NCBI GenBank assembly: GCA_002243285.1
Contig: CP022585.1
Coordinates: 718,501 to 782,500, forward strand
Direction: 5' to 3'
Length of the DNA: 64,000 nucleotides
From: Candidatus Fluviicola riflensis
GTDB lineage: Bacteria; Bacteroidota; Bacteroidia; Flavobacteriales_D; Crocinitomicaceae
This document shows positions 17,819-28,300 of this stretch, piece after piece. Position 1 is the stretch's first letter; every line of letters begins with the position of its first letter. Under the pieces are notes generated by a model, which worked only from the letters and a program-made list of their open reading frames with translations, did no database searches and was not told the DNA's origin. Both the position numbers and the translations under genes were made by a program.

Positions 17819-18493
17819 ATGGCATTTTTTACAAAAGATTACCTTGATTTTTTTATTGAACTGGCTCCAAACAACACAAAGGAGTGGTTTGACAGTAACA
17901 GAAAACGCTATGAAAATTCGGTAAAAAAACCATTTTCCGATTTTGTGCAGCATTTGATCCGTTATTTCGAAAAACACGATTCCCGATTGAAGGATTTGGA
18001 ACCAGGTGCCTGCATTTTCAGAATCAACAGAGATATTCGTTTTTCCAAGGACAAAGCGCCCTATAAATTATTTTGCTCGGCAGTAGTTGCACCAAATGGT
18101 AAAAAAAGCGAAGCTGTAAACGGAATCTATTTTGAATTGGGTCCCGAAGCATTGCGTGTTTATGGTGGTGTTTACGAAATTGACAAAGATAATCTGTACT
18201 TGCTTCGAGAAGGAATTACCGCTCGTTTGAATGAATTCCAGGAATTAATTGATGCTCCTGAATTCAAAACTGTTTTTGGCGAAATCAGAGGCGAAAAGAA
18301 TAAAATTATTCCCGCGGAATTTAAACAAGCTGCCGAAAAACAAGAGTTGATTTACAATAAACAATGGTATTACATGGCTGAGTTTCCGGCAGAAAAATTG
18401 TTGTCGGATGATTTGGACCGGTTGTTGGAACGTTGTTACCTGGCAGGAAAACCACTCGAAGAATTTTTTAATCAGTTTATTCAACGCTCATAA
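17819..18493 (+). CDS. DUF2461 family protein
   Basis: A 224-residue protein from the preferred ATG at 17819 (MAFFTKDYLDFFIELAPNN); an ATG 15 bases upstream lies inside the probable promoter. Family features are the NTKEWFDSNRKRYE block near residue 20, RINRDIRFSKDKAPYK near residue 75, and GxYFELGPEALRVYGGVY. The family is widespread and has no established biochemical function. There is no signal peptide, so it should be cytoplasmic. Its stop codon shares one base with the start of the peptidase gene that follows (18493), which indicates cotranscription. Confidence 0.88.
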   Translation: MAFFTKDYLDFFIELAPNNTKEWFDSNRKRYENSVKKPFSDFVQHLIRYFEKHDSRLKDLEPGACIFRINRDIRFSKDKAPYKLFCSAVVAPNGKKSEAVNGIYFELGPEALRVYGGVYEIDKDNLYLLREGITARLNEFQELIDAPEFKTVFGEIRGEKNKIIPAEFKQAAEKQELIYNKQWYYMAEFPAEKLLSDDLDRLLERCYLAGKPLEEFFNQFIQRS

Positions 18494-20622
18494 TGAAAAA
18501 TAGATTTACAATTGCCTTGTTGTTCGTTTGTGCAACAATGACTTACGCACAGAAAAAGGAATTGACATTGTCAGAATCCGTGCTGCAACAATACCGCGCT
18601 TTCAGACCGGATCAAATGACAGGATTTTCATGGGTGCCGAAAACAGATACCTATGTATATGCAGAAGCGTATACGACCATGAAAAAAGCCAATGTCAAAA
18701 AGAATGTATTGGAAAACTGGTTCACCGTTCAGGATGTGAATCTGGCTGCCGGAGTTGAATTATACAACCTTTATGGCTACTCATGGAAGAACGATCAGGA
18801 ATTGTATTTCAATAACGGCCGACAGTTTTGCTTGTACAATCCCACGACCAAAAAAGGGAAAAAACTAGCTGATTTAGCAGAAGATGCAGAAAATGCGACG
18901 CTGGAACCTATAACCGGTCATGTAGCCTTTACACGGTCAAATAATCTCTATATTCAGGGCGCTGACGGCGAGAAAATCATCGTTACTTCAAATGAAAATA
19001 AGGGAATTGTTTCCGGACAAACCATCGCCAGAAGTGAATTTGGAATTACCCAGGGAATTTTCTGGTCCCCGAAAGGAAATCATTTAGCCTTTTATCAAAA
19101 AGATGAATCGGAAGTTTATGAATATCCTTTGCTGGATATCACGCAAACGCCGGCTTCGTTAATGCCAATCCGTTACCCGATGGCAGGACAGACATCTGAA
19201 AAACCGAAAGTGGGAATTTTTCATTTGACCACGAAAAAAACCGTCTTCATTCAACCGAGAGGTGCTGCAGATGATTATTTGACAAATCTTTGCTGGACAC
19301 CTGATGAGCAATACATTATCATAGCTGAAGTAAACCGTGACCAAAATCACATGTGGTTGAATTTATACGATGCCAAATCAGGCGCGTTTGTACGAACACT
19401 TTTTGAAGAAGCCAACGATAAATGGGTTGAACCAGAACATCCGGCATTTTTCCCAAACAGCGCAAGCAATAATTTTGTGTGGATCTCAGAAAAAGACGGA
19501 TTTAACAACCTGTATTATTACGATATCAATGGCAAACTGATCAAGCAATTGACTGCGAATAAATTTGTTGTAAAAGACATTTTGAAAAGCACCAAAAACG
19601 GTCAGGAAATAGTGTTTTCTGCAACCGGTACAAGTCCGTTGAATACATTGTATTATGCTGTTGATTTAAATGGTAAGCAACGTTGTCTGACGCTGGAAGA
19701 AGGCACTCACACTATCTATTTGAATGATGCCGGAACCTATTTTATGGATGAATATTCCAGTCATACGGTTACTTCAAAAAGCACTCTGAAAACCATGAAT
19801 GGCAAAACGGTAAAGCAGTTATTGGCTTCTCCGGATAAATTAGCTGGTTATGCGATTGGTACGGCTGATATTGGTCAGATTAAAGACGCTGACGGAATGG
19901 TTTTATATACACGCCTGATCAAGCCAAGCAATTTCGATCCTGAGAAAAAATATCCCGTGCTCGTTTATGTGTATGGTGGACCGCACGCACAAATGATCAC
20001 CAATTCATGGTTGGATGGTGCCAATTTGTGGATGTATTGGATGGCTGAACAAGGGTATTTGGTGTTTACCCTTGATAACAGAGGCTCCGGAGAACGCGGT
20101 TTTGCTTTTGAAAGTCCGGTTCACCGACAATTGGGAACAGTTGAAATGGCCGACCAAATGAAAGGAGTGGAATTTTTAAAATCACTTCCGTATGTTGATC
20201 CTAACCGTTTGGCAGTGCATGGCTGGAGCTTCGGTGGTTTTATGACAAATACATTAATGCTACGTCAACCGGGCACATTTAATGTAGGCGTTGCCGGCGG
20301 GCCGGTTACCGATTGGAAATATTATGAAGTAATGTACGGTGAGCGTTATATGGACAGACCTGATCAGAATGAAAAAGGTTATGAGCAGGCTTCATTGATG
20401 ACACATGCTGGCAATCTGAAAGGTGATTTACTTTTGATTCACGGAACGGTTGATGATGTTGTGGTAATGCAGCACAATCTGGCTTTAGTGAAGAAATTTG
20501 TTGATCTGGGGATCCAAATGGATTTTTTCCCTTATCCGATGCACAAACACAATGTGAGTGGAAAAGACAGAGTACACCTTATTGAAAAAGTACTAACATA
20601 TGTTATTGATCATAATCAATGA
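18493..20622 (+). CDS. S9 family prolyl peptidase (dipeptidyl-peptidase IV-like), exported
   Basis: A 709-residue exported serine peptidase. Residues 1-19 are a signal peptide ending T-Y-A-Q. Residues about 40-460 form the beta-propeller domain of the DPP IV family, and the C-terminal 250 residues the alpha/beta hydrolase. The catalytic triad is visible: Ser579 in HGWSFGGFMT, Asp654 in HGTVDDVV and His686 in MHKHNV. Length and motif order agree with bacterial DPP IV or prolyl tripeptidyl peptidase, which remove Xaa-Pro dipeptides or tripeptides from peptides in the periplasm. The start overlaps the DUF2461 stop by one base. A terminator follows at 20630. Confidence 0.92.
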   Translation: MKNRFTIALLFVCATMTYAQKKELTLSESVLQQYRAFRPDQMTGFSWVPKTDTYVYAEAYTTMKKANVKKNVLENWFTVQDVNLAAGVELYNLYGYSWKNDQELYFNNGRQFCLYNPTTKKGKKLADLAEDAENATLEPITGHVAFTRSNNLYIQGADGEKIIVTSNENKGIVSGQTIARSEFGITQGIFWSPKGNHLAFYQKDESEVYEYPLLDITQTPASLMPIRYPMAGQTSEKPKVGIFHLTTKKTVFIQPRGAADDYLTNLCWTPDEQYIIIAEVNRDQNHMWLNLYDAKSGAFVRTLFEEANDKWVEPEHPAFFPNSASNNFVWISEKDGFNNLYYYDINGKLIKQLTANKFVVKDILKSTKNGQEIVFSATGTSPLNTLYYAVDLNGKQRCLTLEEGTHTIYLNDAGTYFMDEYSSHTVTSKSTLKTMNGKTVKQLLASPDKLAGYAIGTADIGQIKDADGMVLYTRLIKPSNFDPEKKYPVLVYVYGGPHAQMITNSWLDGANLWMYWMAEQGYLVFTLDNRGSGERGFAFESPVHRQLGTVEMADQMKGVEFLKSLPYVDPNRLAVHGWSFGGFMTNTLMLRQPGTFNVGVAGGPVTDWKYYEVMYGERYMDRPDQNEKGYEQASLMTHAGNLKGDLLLIHGTVDDVVVMQHNLALVKKFVDLGIQMDFFPYPMHKHNVSGKDRVHLIEKVLTYVIDHNQ

Positions 20623-20629
20623 TTTTTTT

Positions 20630-20657
20630 AAGGGGAAATTTTGATTTCCCTTTTTTT
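20630..20657 (+). terminator. Intrinsic terminator after the S9 peptidase
   Basis: AAGGGGAAAT and ATTTCCCTT pair across a TTTG loop and are followed by a run of seven T. It lies 8 bases after the stop at 20622. Confidence 0.88.
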
Positions 20658-20674
20658 AATCGATAAAAAATGAC

Positions 20675-20705
20675 TAAATTTGTCATGATAGTATTTGTCA
20701 TGATA
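20675..20705 (+). promoter_or_regulatory. Promoter with duplicated operator-like motif of the HTH-Fic gene
   Basis: TAAATTTG (20675-20682) is a perfect -7 box. The 13-base motif ATTTGTCATGATA occurs twice, at 20678-20690 and 20693-20705, period 15. The first copy overlaps the -7 box and the second covers the preferred start codon (20700). The motif includes the palindrome TCATGA. The gene's own HTH domain is the obvious candidate to bind it. Confidence 0.55.
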
Positions 20706-21767
20706 AAAGATTTATTGAAGGAAGCCAGAATAAAACAAGGTTTTAAGCTTCGGGAAGTAGCACAGGAATTGGGAGTTGACCAGGCGTTGGTCAGTAAATT
20801 TGAAAGCGGGGATCGTATTCCCACAGAAGAACAATTGCAAAAACTGGCGATTATTCTTTCCATTCCATTTGATCAACTGGCTGTGCACTGGTTGCGTCAA
20901 AAAATCATGAAAGAAATTGGATATACACAATCTGCTTATGCGCTTCAGGCGGTTAACATGGTAATGGAAGATCTGATGGTCTATAATTCGAAGCATACTC
21001 CGGATTATTCCACATCCTTGACATCCCTCCTTACTGAAATTGATCAATTGAAAATCCGGCTTGATCAAATCCGGCATTTAGATAATCACCGTATAGCGCA
21101 AGCCCTTGAGTTGGAATATACATTTGAAAGCAATCGCATAGAAGGAAATACACTTACACTTCGTGAAACCGATTTGGTGATCAATGAAGGACTTACCGTA
21201 TCCGGGAAATCTTTAAAAGAACACCTGGAGGCTATCAATCATCAGGATGCAATTGTTCTGATGAAAGATTTGGTTTCATTAAGTACACCATTCAACGAAC
21301 GGGAACTATTATCTATTCATAACTTGATTTTGCGGGGCATTTATCCCGAAGAAGCAGGTCGTTTCAGAAGAGTTCCTGTAATGATCAAAGGAAGCGCACA
21401 TACGCCTCCCGAGCCTTTTTTGCTCAGAACACAAATGGATGATTATTTTATCTGGTATCAGCAAAATCATCAGCGTTTACACCCGGTGGTGCTGGCTGCA
21501 GAAATGCATGAAAAGCTGGTAACAATTCACCCGTTCATTGATGGGAATGGCAGAACGGCACGTTTGGTGATGAATCTTATTTTGTTGAGACACGGCTATG
21601 TTATTGCAAATATCAAAGGTGATTTTGAAACCCGCATGAGATATTATAATTCACTCGAAGCGGTTCAAACACATACTTCTAAAGAATCATTTGTATTGTT
21701 TGCTGCCCAGGTTGAAAAGAAAAGCCTGGAACGTTATTTAAGCGTAATTGATACAAAACATTCCTGA
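20700..21767 (+). CDS. Fic-domain protein with N-terminal HTH
   Basis: A 355-residue protein from the ATG at 20700 (MIKDLLKEARIKQGFKL); two earlier ATGs (20670, 20685) lie within the promoter and repeats. Residues about 1-65 are a lambda-repressor-like HTH_3 domain (REVAQELGVDQALVSKFESGDRIPTEEQL). The Fic domain carries HPFIDGNGRTAR, with catalytic His277, and transfers AMP or another nucleotide to a protein hydroxyl group. Upstream, SNRIEGN fits the inhibitory helix motif (S/T)xxxE(G/N) placed N-terminal to the Fic core, i.e. a self-inhibited class II protein. The HTH suggests autoregulation through the repeated motif in its promoter. The target is unknown. A second, different Fic gene lies at 45990. 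Confidence 0.92.
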   Translation: MIKDLLKEARIKQGFKLREVAQELGVDQALVSKFESGDRIPTEEQLQKLAIILSIPFDQLAVHWLRQKIMKEIGYTQSAYALQAVNMVMEDLMVYNSKHTPDYSTSLTSLLTEIDQLKIRLDQIRHLDNHRIAQALELEYTFESNRIEGNTLTLRETDLVINEGLTVSGKSLKEHLEAINHQDAIVLMKDLVSLSTPFNERELLSIHNLILRGIYPEEAGRFRRVPVMIKGSAHTPPEPFLLRTQMDDYFIWYQQNHQRLHPVVLAAEMHEKLVTIHPFIDGNGRTARLVMNLILLRHGYVIANIKGDFETRMRYYNSLEAVQTHTSKESFVLFAAQVEKKSLERYLSVIDTKHS

Positions 21768-21838
21768 ATCGTTCGTGCTTATTCGAAATTCGCACGGATT
21801 ATTTGGGGTGTTTGGCTTTTTAATCCAAGGCATCCTTG

Positions 21839-21846
21839 TATCTTTG
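21839..21846 (+). promoter_or_regulatory. -7 promoter box of the E1 fusion gene
   Basis: TATCTTTG is a perfect TAnnTTTG match 22 bases before the ATG at 21868; TTTGG at 21811-21815 is a possible -33 element. Confidence 0.65.
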
Positions 21847-21867
21847 TTTGCTTAAATAGGCATCTTC

Positions 21868-23958
21868 ATGGGAGAACCAGTTTTGAACGGATCAAATCTT
21901 CAGATTAAAACCGATAAAGCAACAATCTTAAAAGCATTTAGATTGATGTCAACGGCTAAAACATTGGCTGAAAAATACGAGGCAAACAAAGAAGTAACGG
22001 CTAAATATGTTCACGCTACTTCGCGCGGACATGAAGCAATCCAGCTTGCTGTTGGCCTACAATTGAAACCGCAGGATTGGGTTGCTCCCTATTACAGAGA
22101 TGATAGTATTCTTTTGGGAATAGGAATGACTCCCTATGAACTGATGCTTCAGATATTTGCCAAAAAAGATGATCCGTTTTCCGGCGGAAGAACCTATTAT
22201 TCTCATCCTTCACTCAACCGTGAAGACATGCCCAAAATACCTCACCAATCTTCGGCTACAGGTATGCAGGCAATCCCGACTACCGGTGTTGCGATGGGAA
22301 TTCAATACAAAGAAAAAACAGGAATTGCACTTGATTATAACGGTGAAAATCCGGTGGTGGTTTGCTCATTGGGCGACGCCTCTTGTACGGAAGGTGAAGT
22401 TTCGGAAGCATTCCAAATGGCTGCGCTGAAACAATTCCCGATTGTTTACCTTGTACAGGATAATGGTTGGGATATCTCAGCGAATGCTGCCGAAACACGG
22501 GCACAGGATATTACACATTACGCACGCGGATTCAACGGAATTGAAGTACGAACCATTGACGGAAGTGATTTTGACCTTTCGTTCCAAACGATCAAAGAAG
22601 TATTTGACATTGTGCGAAAAGAGCGCCGGCCATTCATTGTACATGCTAAAGTCCCGCTATTAGGACACCATACTTCAGGTGTACGAAAAGAATGGTATCG
22701 CGATGATTTGGAAGAAGCTGCTTCCCGCGATCCATATCCGAAATTAAAGGAATTGGTGCGTGAAATGGCAGATGAAGCTGATATCATCAACATAGAAGCA
22801 GATGTTCGCAAGTTAGTTGATGCCGATTATGATCGTGCTTTAAATGCCGAAGATCCTTCTCCTGAAATGGTGCGCGATTTTATTTTCGCCCCAACTCCGG
22901 TAACCGAAGAGAAAGGTGAACGCGAACCGAAAGGAAAGAAAAAAACGGTGATGGTTGACAGCGCATTATTTGCCGTCAGAGAATTAATGCAGGCTCATCC
23001 TGAAGCACTTTTGTACGGACAGGATGTAGGTGGCCGCCTGGGCGGTGTTTTCCGTGAAGCTGCTACATTGGCTCAAACTTTTGGTGACGATCGCGTATTC
23101 AATACACCAATCCAGGAAGCGTTTATTATCGGTTCCACGGTGGGTATGTCGGCTGTAGGTTTGAAGCCGTTTGTGGAAGTGCAATTTGCCGATTATATCT
23201 GGCCGGGACTCAACCAATTATTTACAGAAGTCAGCCGTTCATATTACCTGTCAAATGGAAAATGGCCGGTTAGTTGTGTAATTCGTGTTCCGATTGGTGC
23301 TTACGGGTCTGGCGGACCTTACCATTCATCAAGTGTGGAGTCGGTTTTGACCAATATCCGTGGAATCAAAGTGGTTTATCCTTCGACAGGTGCCGATTTG
23401 AAAGGATTGATGAAAGCATCTTTTTATGATCCGAATCCGGTGGTGATTTTGGAGCACAAAGGATTGTATTGGTCAAAAATTCCGGGTACGGAAGGCGCGA
23501 TGTCTATTGAACCGGATGAAGATTACATTATTCCATTGGGAAAAGCCAGGTTGGTGCAGGAAGCCGATACTGATGCCATTTCCAAAGGCGAATCTTGTGT
23601 GGTCATTACTTACGGAAGAGGTGTATACTGGACTTTGGAAGCTTCAAAAGCATTTGAAGGACGAGTAGAAATACTTGATTTACGCACCTTGAATCCATTG
23701 GATATGGAGGCAATAGGAACGTCAGTATGCCGTCACGGAAAAGTGATGCTGGTAACGGAAGAATCGGTAGAGGCTTCATTTACATTAGGCTTGGCCGGAC
23801 GTATTCAGCGCGATCATTTCAAAGCATTGGATGCACCATTATCAATTGTCGGTTCGCAAGATACACCAGCTATTCCACTCAATTCTATTCTAGAAGCTGA
23901 GTTGTTGCCGAATGCAGATAAAGTGCAGCAAGCAATCGAATTGTTGTTGAGTTACTAA
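21868..23958 (+). CDS. 2-oxo acid dehydrogenase E1, alpha-beta fusion (branched-chain type)
   Basis: A 696-residue thiamine-diphosphate enzyme that decarboxylates a 2-oxo acid and passes the acyl group to lipoyl-E2. Residues about 1-330 are the alpha subunit: YYRDDSILLGIG, and the ThDP motif GDASCTEGEVSEAFQMAALK...VQDNGWDIS. A short Glu/Lys-rich linker (about 345-360) leads to the beta subunit (GQDVGGRLGGVFREA, FNTPIQEAFIIG, GSGGPYHSSS, ITYGRGVYW). Separate subunits are usual; the fused form is common in Bacteroidetes. The DxxGxRxGGVF pattern favours branched-chain 2-oxo acid (2-oxoisovalerate) dehydrogenase over pyruvate dehydrogenase. E2 and E3 are not in this window. The gene stands alone behind its own promoter. 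Confidence 0.9.
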   Translation: MGEPVLNGSNLQIKTDKATILKAFRLMSTAKTLAEKYEANKEVTAKYVHATSRGHEAIQLAVGLQLKPQDWVAPYYRDDSILLGIGMTPYELMLQIFAKKDDPFSGGRTYYSHPSLNREDMPKIPHQSSATGMQAIPTTGVAMGIQYKEKTGIALDYNGENPVVVCSLGDASCTEGEVSEAFQMAALKQFPIVYLVQDNGWDISANAAETRAQDITHYARGFNGIEVRTIDGSDFDLSFQTIKEVFDIVRKERRPFIVHAKVPLLGHHTSGVRKEWYRDDLEEAASRDPYPKLKELVREMADEADIINIEADVRKLVDADYDRALNAEDPSPEMVRDFIFAPTPVTEEKGEREPKGKKKTVMVDSALFAVRELMQAHPEALLYGQDVGGRLGGVFREAATLAQTFGDDRVFNTPIQEAFIIGSTVGMSAVGLKPFVEVQFADYIWPGLNQLFTEVSRSYYLSNGKWPVSCVIRVPIGAYGSGGPYHSSSVESVLTNIRGIKVVYPSTGADLKGLMKASFYDPNPVVILEHKGLYWSKIPGTEGAMSIEPDEDYIIPLGKARLVQEADTDAISKGESCVVITYGRGVYWTLEASKAFEGRVEILDLRTLNPLDMEAIGTSVCRHGKVMLVTEESVEASFTLGLAGRIQRDHFKALDAPLSIVGSQDTPAIPLNSILEAELLPNADKVQQAIELLLSY

Positions 23959-24120
23959 TGATTTTTCTATCATAAAACAACTGACAAGATTTTATTATCC
24001 CCAGGCGCACTAATTAACACCACGAGGCGGATAACTATCCCAAACGCGTGTGTTTATGGCGTTCTTTCAGTGTAATTTTAGTGAGTAGAAGTTCGTATTA
24101 CTTCTTCGAATACTCTGATC

Positions 24121-25353
24121 ATGACAGATCGCGTAATAGCATCGCTGGAGAATAAACTGGAAGTAGGGGAGTTTCGCTTGAACTCGCTGCTCGAAATCAC
24201 GCGCGCCATTACCACCAATCAATCCGTAGAACAACTCACTCGCCTGTTTTCCTTTATTATGCAGGAACAGTTGGGATTCGACCGTTTTGTGTTATTCAAT
24301 AAAGAGGTAGAATGGAGTTGTTTGTTGAAAGTTGGATTGCGAAGCAAAATCAAGGAAATTGATGTGAAACAAGAATTATCCCGTTTTCGCGAGATTACGG
24401 TGATCGAATCAAGTTATTCGCAGGTATTGAATGAGTTTGATGTCATCGTACCCGTTTTACATAAGAACGAACCACTGGCTTATTTGCTTATTGCCGGCTT
24501 GGGAAATCGCGGGGTGAAACTCACTGAAACGTTAAATCAGGTTAGTTTTATTCAAACGCTTGCCAATATTGTGGTGATGGCGATTGAAAACAAACGCATG
24601 GCCAAAGAACAGGTGAAACAGGCACGTTTGAAAAAAGAGCTCGAAGTGGCTTCCGAAATGCAAAAATTGCTTTTTCCGGCCGATTTACCGACCAACAAGC
24701 GTATGGATATTTCTGCGAGATATATTCCAAGGCATGAAGTTGGTGGTGATTATTATGATTTTATTCCGCTGGGCGACGATCAGTATATTATCTGCATTGC
24801 AGATGTCTCCGGTAAAGGAATCAGTGCTGCCATGCTGATGGCCAATTTTCAGGCAACCATTCGTACGTTGTTTAATTACCAGCGTTTTGAACTGGAATTC
24901 CTCATCAGTGAACTCAACAAAAAAGTAATGACCAGCGCCAAAGGGGAAAAGTTCATCACCTTTTTTGTGGCACAATACAATGCAACTACCCGCGAATTAA
25001 CTTATGTAAACGCCGGACACAATCAACCGTTTATTACCAACGGAAAAGAAGTGAAATTACTCGACATTGGTTGCGTAGGTTTGGGAATGTTTGATGAAAT
25101 GCCCTTCATTCAAGTGGGAAAAGAAATCCTGGCACCGAATACCACATTGGTGTTGTATACAGATGGAGTAGTGGAACTGGAGAATGAACGCAATCAGCAG
25201 TTTGAGCTGGAAAACCTGATCAAACTGGTGCACAATTTCTATCGCCTTAGCATGGAAGACATGAATAACCTGGTGTTTTCCAAACTCGACGAATGGCGCG
25301 GTACCCGAAAATTAGTCGATGACACAGCGGTTTTTTCCTGCCGGTTCTTTTAA
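24121..25353 (+). CDS. GAF domain PP2C-type (SpoIIE/RsbU-like) phosphatase
   Basis: A 410-residue soluble protein. Residues about 15-160 look like a GAF sensor domain. A short helix (KKELEVASEMQKLLFPADLP) then links to the PP2C phosphatase domain, with the metal-binding motifs GGDYYDFIPLGD and CIADVSGKGISAAMLMA, then YVNAGHNQPF, GLGMF, VLYTDGVVE and DDTAVFSC. This is the partner-switching type that dephosphorylates anti-sigma-factor antagonists, but no such antagonist or anti-sigma gene is next to it. The upstream 160 bases hold no clear promoter. It is convergent with porU, with 13 bases between the stops. Target and signal are unknown. Confidence 0.9.
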   Translation: MTDRVIASLENKLEVGEFRLNSLLEITRAITTNQSVEQLTRLFSFIMQEQLGFDRFVLFNKEVEWSCLLKVGLRSKIKEIDVKQELSRFREITVIESSYSQVLNEFDVIVPVLHKNEPLAYLLIAGLGNRGVKLTETLNQVSFIQTLANIVVMAIENKRMAKEQVKQARLKKELEVASEMQKLLFPADLPTNKRMDISARYIPRHEVGGDYYDFIPLGDDQYIICIADVSGKGISAAMLMANFQATIRTLFNYQRFELEFLISELNKKVMTSAKGEKFITFFVAQYNATTRELTYVNAGHNQPFITNGKEVKLLDIGCVGLGMFDEMPFIQVGKEILAPNTTLVLYTDGVVELENERNQQFELENLIKLVHNFYRLSMEDMNNLVFSKLDEWRGTRKLVDDTAVFSCRFF

Positions 25354-25366
25354 CCTTTTCTTAGAA

Positions 25367-28300
25367 TCACCTCATTAAGTACATCTTCCCGAATTCTTTC
25401 TTGAAATGACTGTCAGCTTCAGTTTCACGGTGCTTGATGTCTTCTCCGTTGATCTTCGCTTTTACGCGGTATAAATAAACGCCGTTTGCAAGTGGGTCGC
25501 CAAATTCATCGGTTCCGTCCCATGCGTATTCAGAAATATTACGACCAATCGAAATCGGACCGATCTCATCTTCGGTAATTTCACGCACAACACGTCCGGT
25601 AACAGTCATGATCTGGATAATCATTTCTTCCGGTTCCTCGGTTCCTGTAAGTGTAAACACAAAACGGGTACTGGTTGAGAATGGATTTGGGTAATTCATC
25701 AAATACGTAATCGATGATTCACGAACGATTTCAAATGAAATCCGGTACTCAATATCGCCCGAAATATTTCCGCTGCGGTCGGTGCCTTGTACAATCAATG
25801 AGTATTCTCCATCTGTTTCAAACATCGTCGGATACAGAATTTTAAACTTTTTGTTTTGTGCATCTGCTGCAATCCATTGCATTACTGTATTACCGCTTCC
25901 GTCAATGAAAGGAATGCGTTTTTGCACGCCATCCGGATCTGTAATATAAACTCCGAATAGCGTAGTGTCGCTGATGTCGTTCATGATCAGGTAAGGATTA
26001 TCGTCTTTCAACGTAATCAAAATTTCGCTTTCAGGATCAATGATATCGCCGTTCAGAATATGTGTACCGTTAAATGTTACATCCAGAATCGGGTGAACAT
26101 CATCTGTTTCTACCTTAAATGGAATTTGTAACAGGTTGTTGAAATGGTATTGTTCCGGTTGATCGGTAACATAAATAGAACCATTTACATACGGATTTAC
26201 TTCCATCCAGAGTGAATTTTGTCCGGACAGACCAACGGTTGAAAACTGAATGGTATCGCGAATAAAATCGGCTACCAACAATGGCTCCTGACGTGGATAA
26301 GCAATCGGATGTTTGACACGGTTGGCATCTTCCACCCAATAATTCACCAACAGTGAATCCATGTCAAAATCACTGATGTTTCTTACATCCACCGCAAATG
26401 AAACCAGTTGACCTTCCTGTAGTGTGTCTTGCACCGGATCAAAATAATAGGCCGTTGTTCCATCAATTGCCGCTTCCGGAACCGGTTGATATAATACATG
26501 TAAACGATCTACCTGGCCCGGAGTTAAGAAAAGATTGTCTTCATAATACATTCCTAAACGCAGGTAGGGATATAAGTCTGCATCAACCAGGTTATTCAGT
26601 TGAAGAATCGAATCATTCGGAGTAAATAGCGTGTCAATTGTTAGTTGAATGGTTCCTGAGATGTCGTGCGCCTCAATGAGTAAGCGCACACTATCGGTGG
26701 CGAATAATTCCAGTGAATCACGTTTCCAATACATGGTTCCCCAATTCAATGCCGGGCCGATTAATGGTGTTCGTTCAACTCCGGCGTTTTCAATAGTCAA
26801 TACTTGTCCGGTAACCGTAATGGATGTATTGGAATCGGATGCCCCGAAATGATCTTCAACCATTGAAGACGGAACACCTTTTTGGAAAAACAGCGCAAAC
26901 GGTTTTTCCGGCTGCGTATTATTGACTACTGTCGCGCCTAAATTTTGGAATGTATTGTAAAGCGTAGGCTGGTAAAGATCCCAATTGGAATATTCTGTTG
27001 CCACTGTAGTGTAAACGCCAACATAGTAACCATCAGGAATTTCATTTTCCAGCATGTTTTCCAGTGCATTTAACTGCGCCGGATCACTTTGAACGAATGA
27101 AAAGTAATTTTCATAACGTGTCCTGCAATCCGGGCAAATAGTTGGATCAATGCCATCAGGATTATCATTTCCGTTACCGAATCCATGGGTTGGATTCAAG
27201 TTCAGAAATCTTGAAGCCCATGGAATAAGCGTAATAGGGTCTAATACACACACAAATACGGCGGGAACCGAGTTGTAAATGGAGCTATAATCCAAGGGAT
27301 CACCTCCATCTAAATACCAGCCGGTACTTAACATCTCATAATCGTTGGTTGTAACGACCACTTCGTGGGTATCCGGTTCGCTGAATTTGCGTAATCGATC
27401 AGTGCGATCGTAGTCAATATTGTAAAAATCGTTTTTCTTGAATTGGAAGAAATGGTCTTGTCCCCAGCCGATTTTGCCATTGATGTATTGAAACGAGTAT
27501 TCCGTCCAGTTCAATACGCTGCTGTCTACTGCCACGCGCCAAAAGTAAACGGTACTGTCGGTACAAGCAAGCGGGAATCCGTTTCCGTTTATGTCCGTCC
27601 AGTCAGTAGGCTCTACTTCTTTCACACCGCCCGATTCCGTAACGGAATAACGTCTCAACTGTGGGCTATCGTAGGTGTCAACAGTGTCTAACTGAAAATG
27701 ATAGGTTTTTACCGGTGCAATGGGATTAATAGTAGAAGCCCTGACTGTGACATTATTGTAAGGAACAACGGCAAAGTCATAAGGGTAAACCGGTAGAATA
27801 CCATCTACGTTGATGAAAAAATCATAATTCAATTGATTATTAGTGACTTCTTCAGCTTGTTCTGTTATAACAGACGGTAAATCCACATTTATTTTGAACT
27901 TATTGATACCCACTCCAATATTGGGTTGCATTGGCATTTTGAAATGTACAGTGTCTTTGTAGTGTAGAAATGGCAAAGCAAGGTTGTATACCGAATCAAC
28001 CGTCGAGCCGGGAAAATCACGTATAATTTCCACATTAAAAGTGTCCATTACCGATTGCCCCAGGTTGGTAATAATGAGGTTCAATTCGATGCTGTCAACA
28101 GTAAGGTTTAGCACACTTGGTTCGAAGTATAGATTTTGTGTGGTAATTTCTATTTCAGGACGTTGGTGCCAGTTTAAACGAAGCATCGGATCCCCGTTTA
28201 GGGCCATTTGCTGACACGTTGTTTCTGTATACAGATCATCTGTTATAATGCCATTTTGTACATACTGGATAGTTTGGCGCATCTGTTCGCTTATAGTGGC

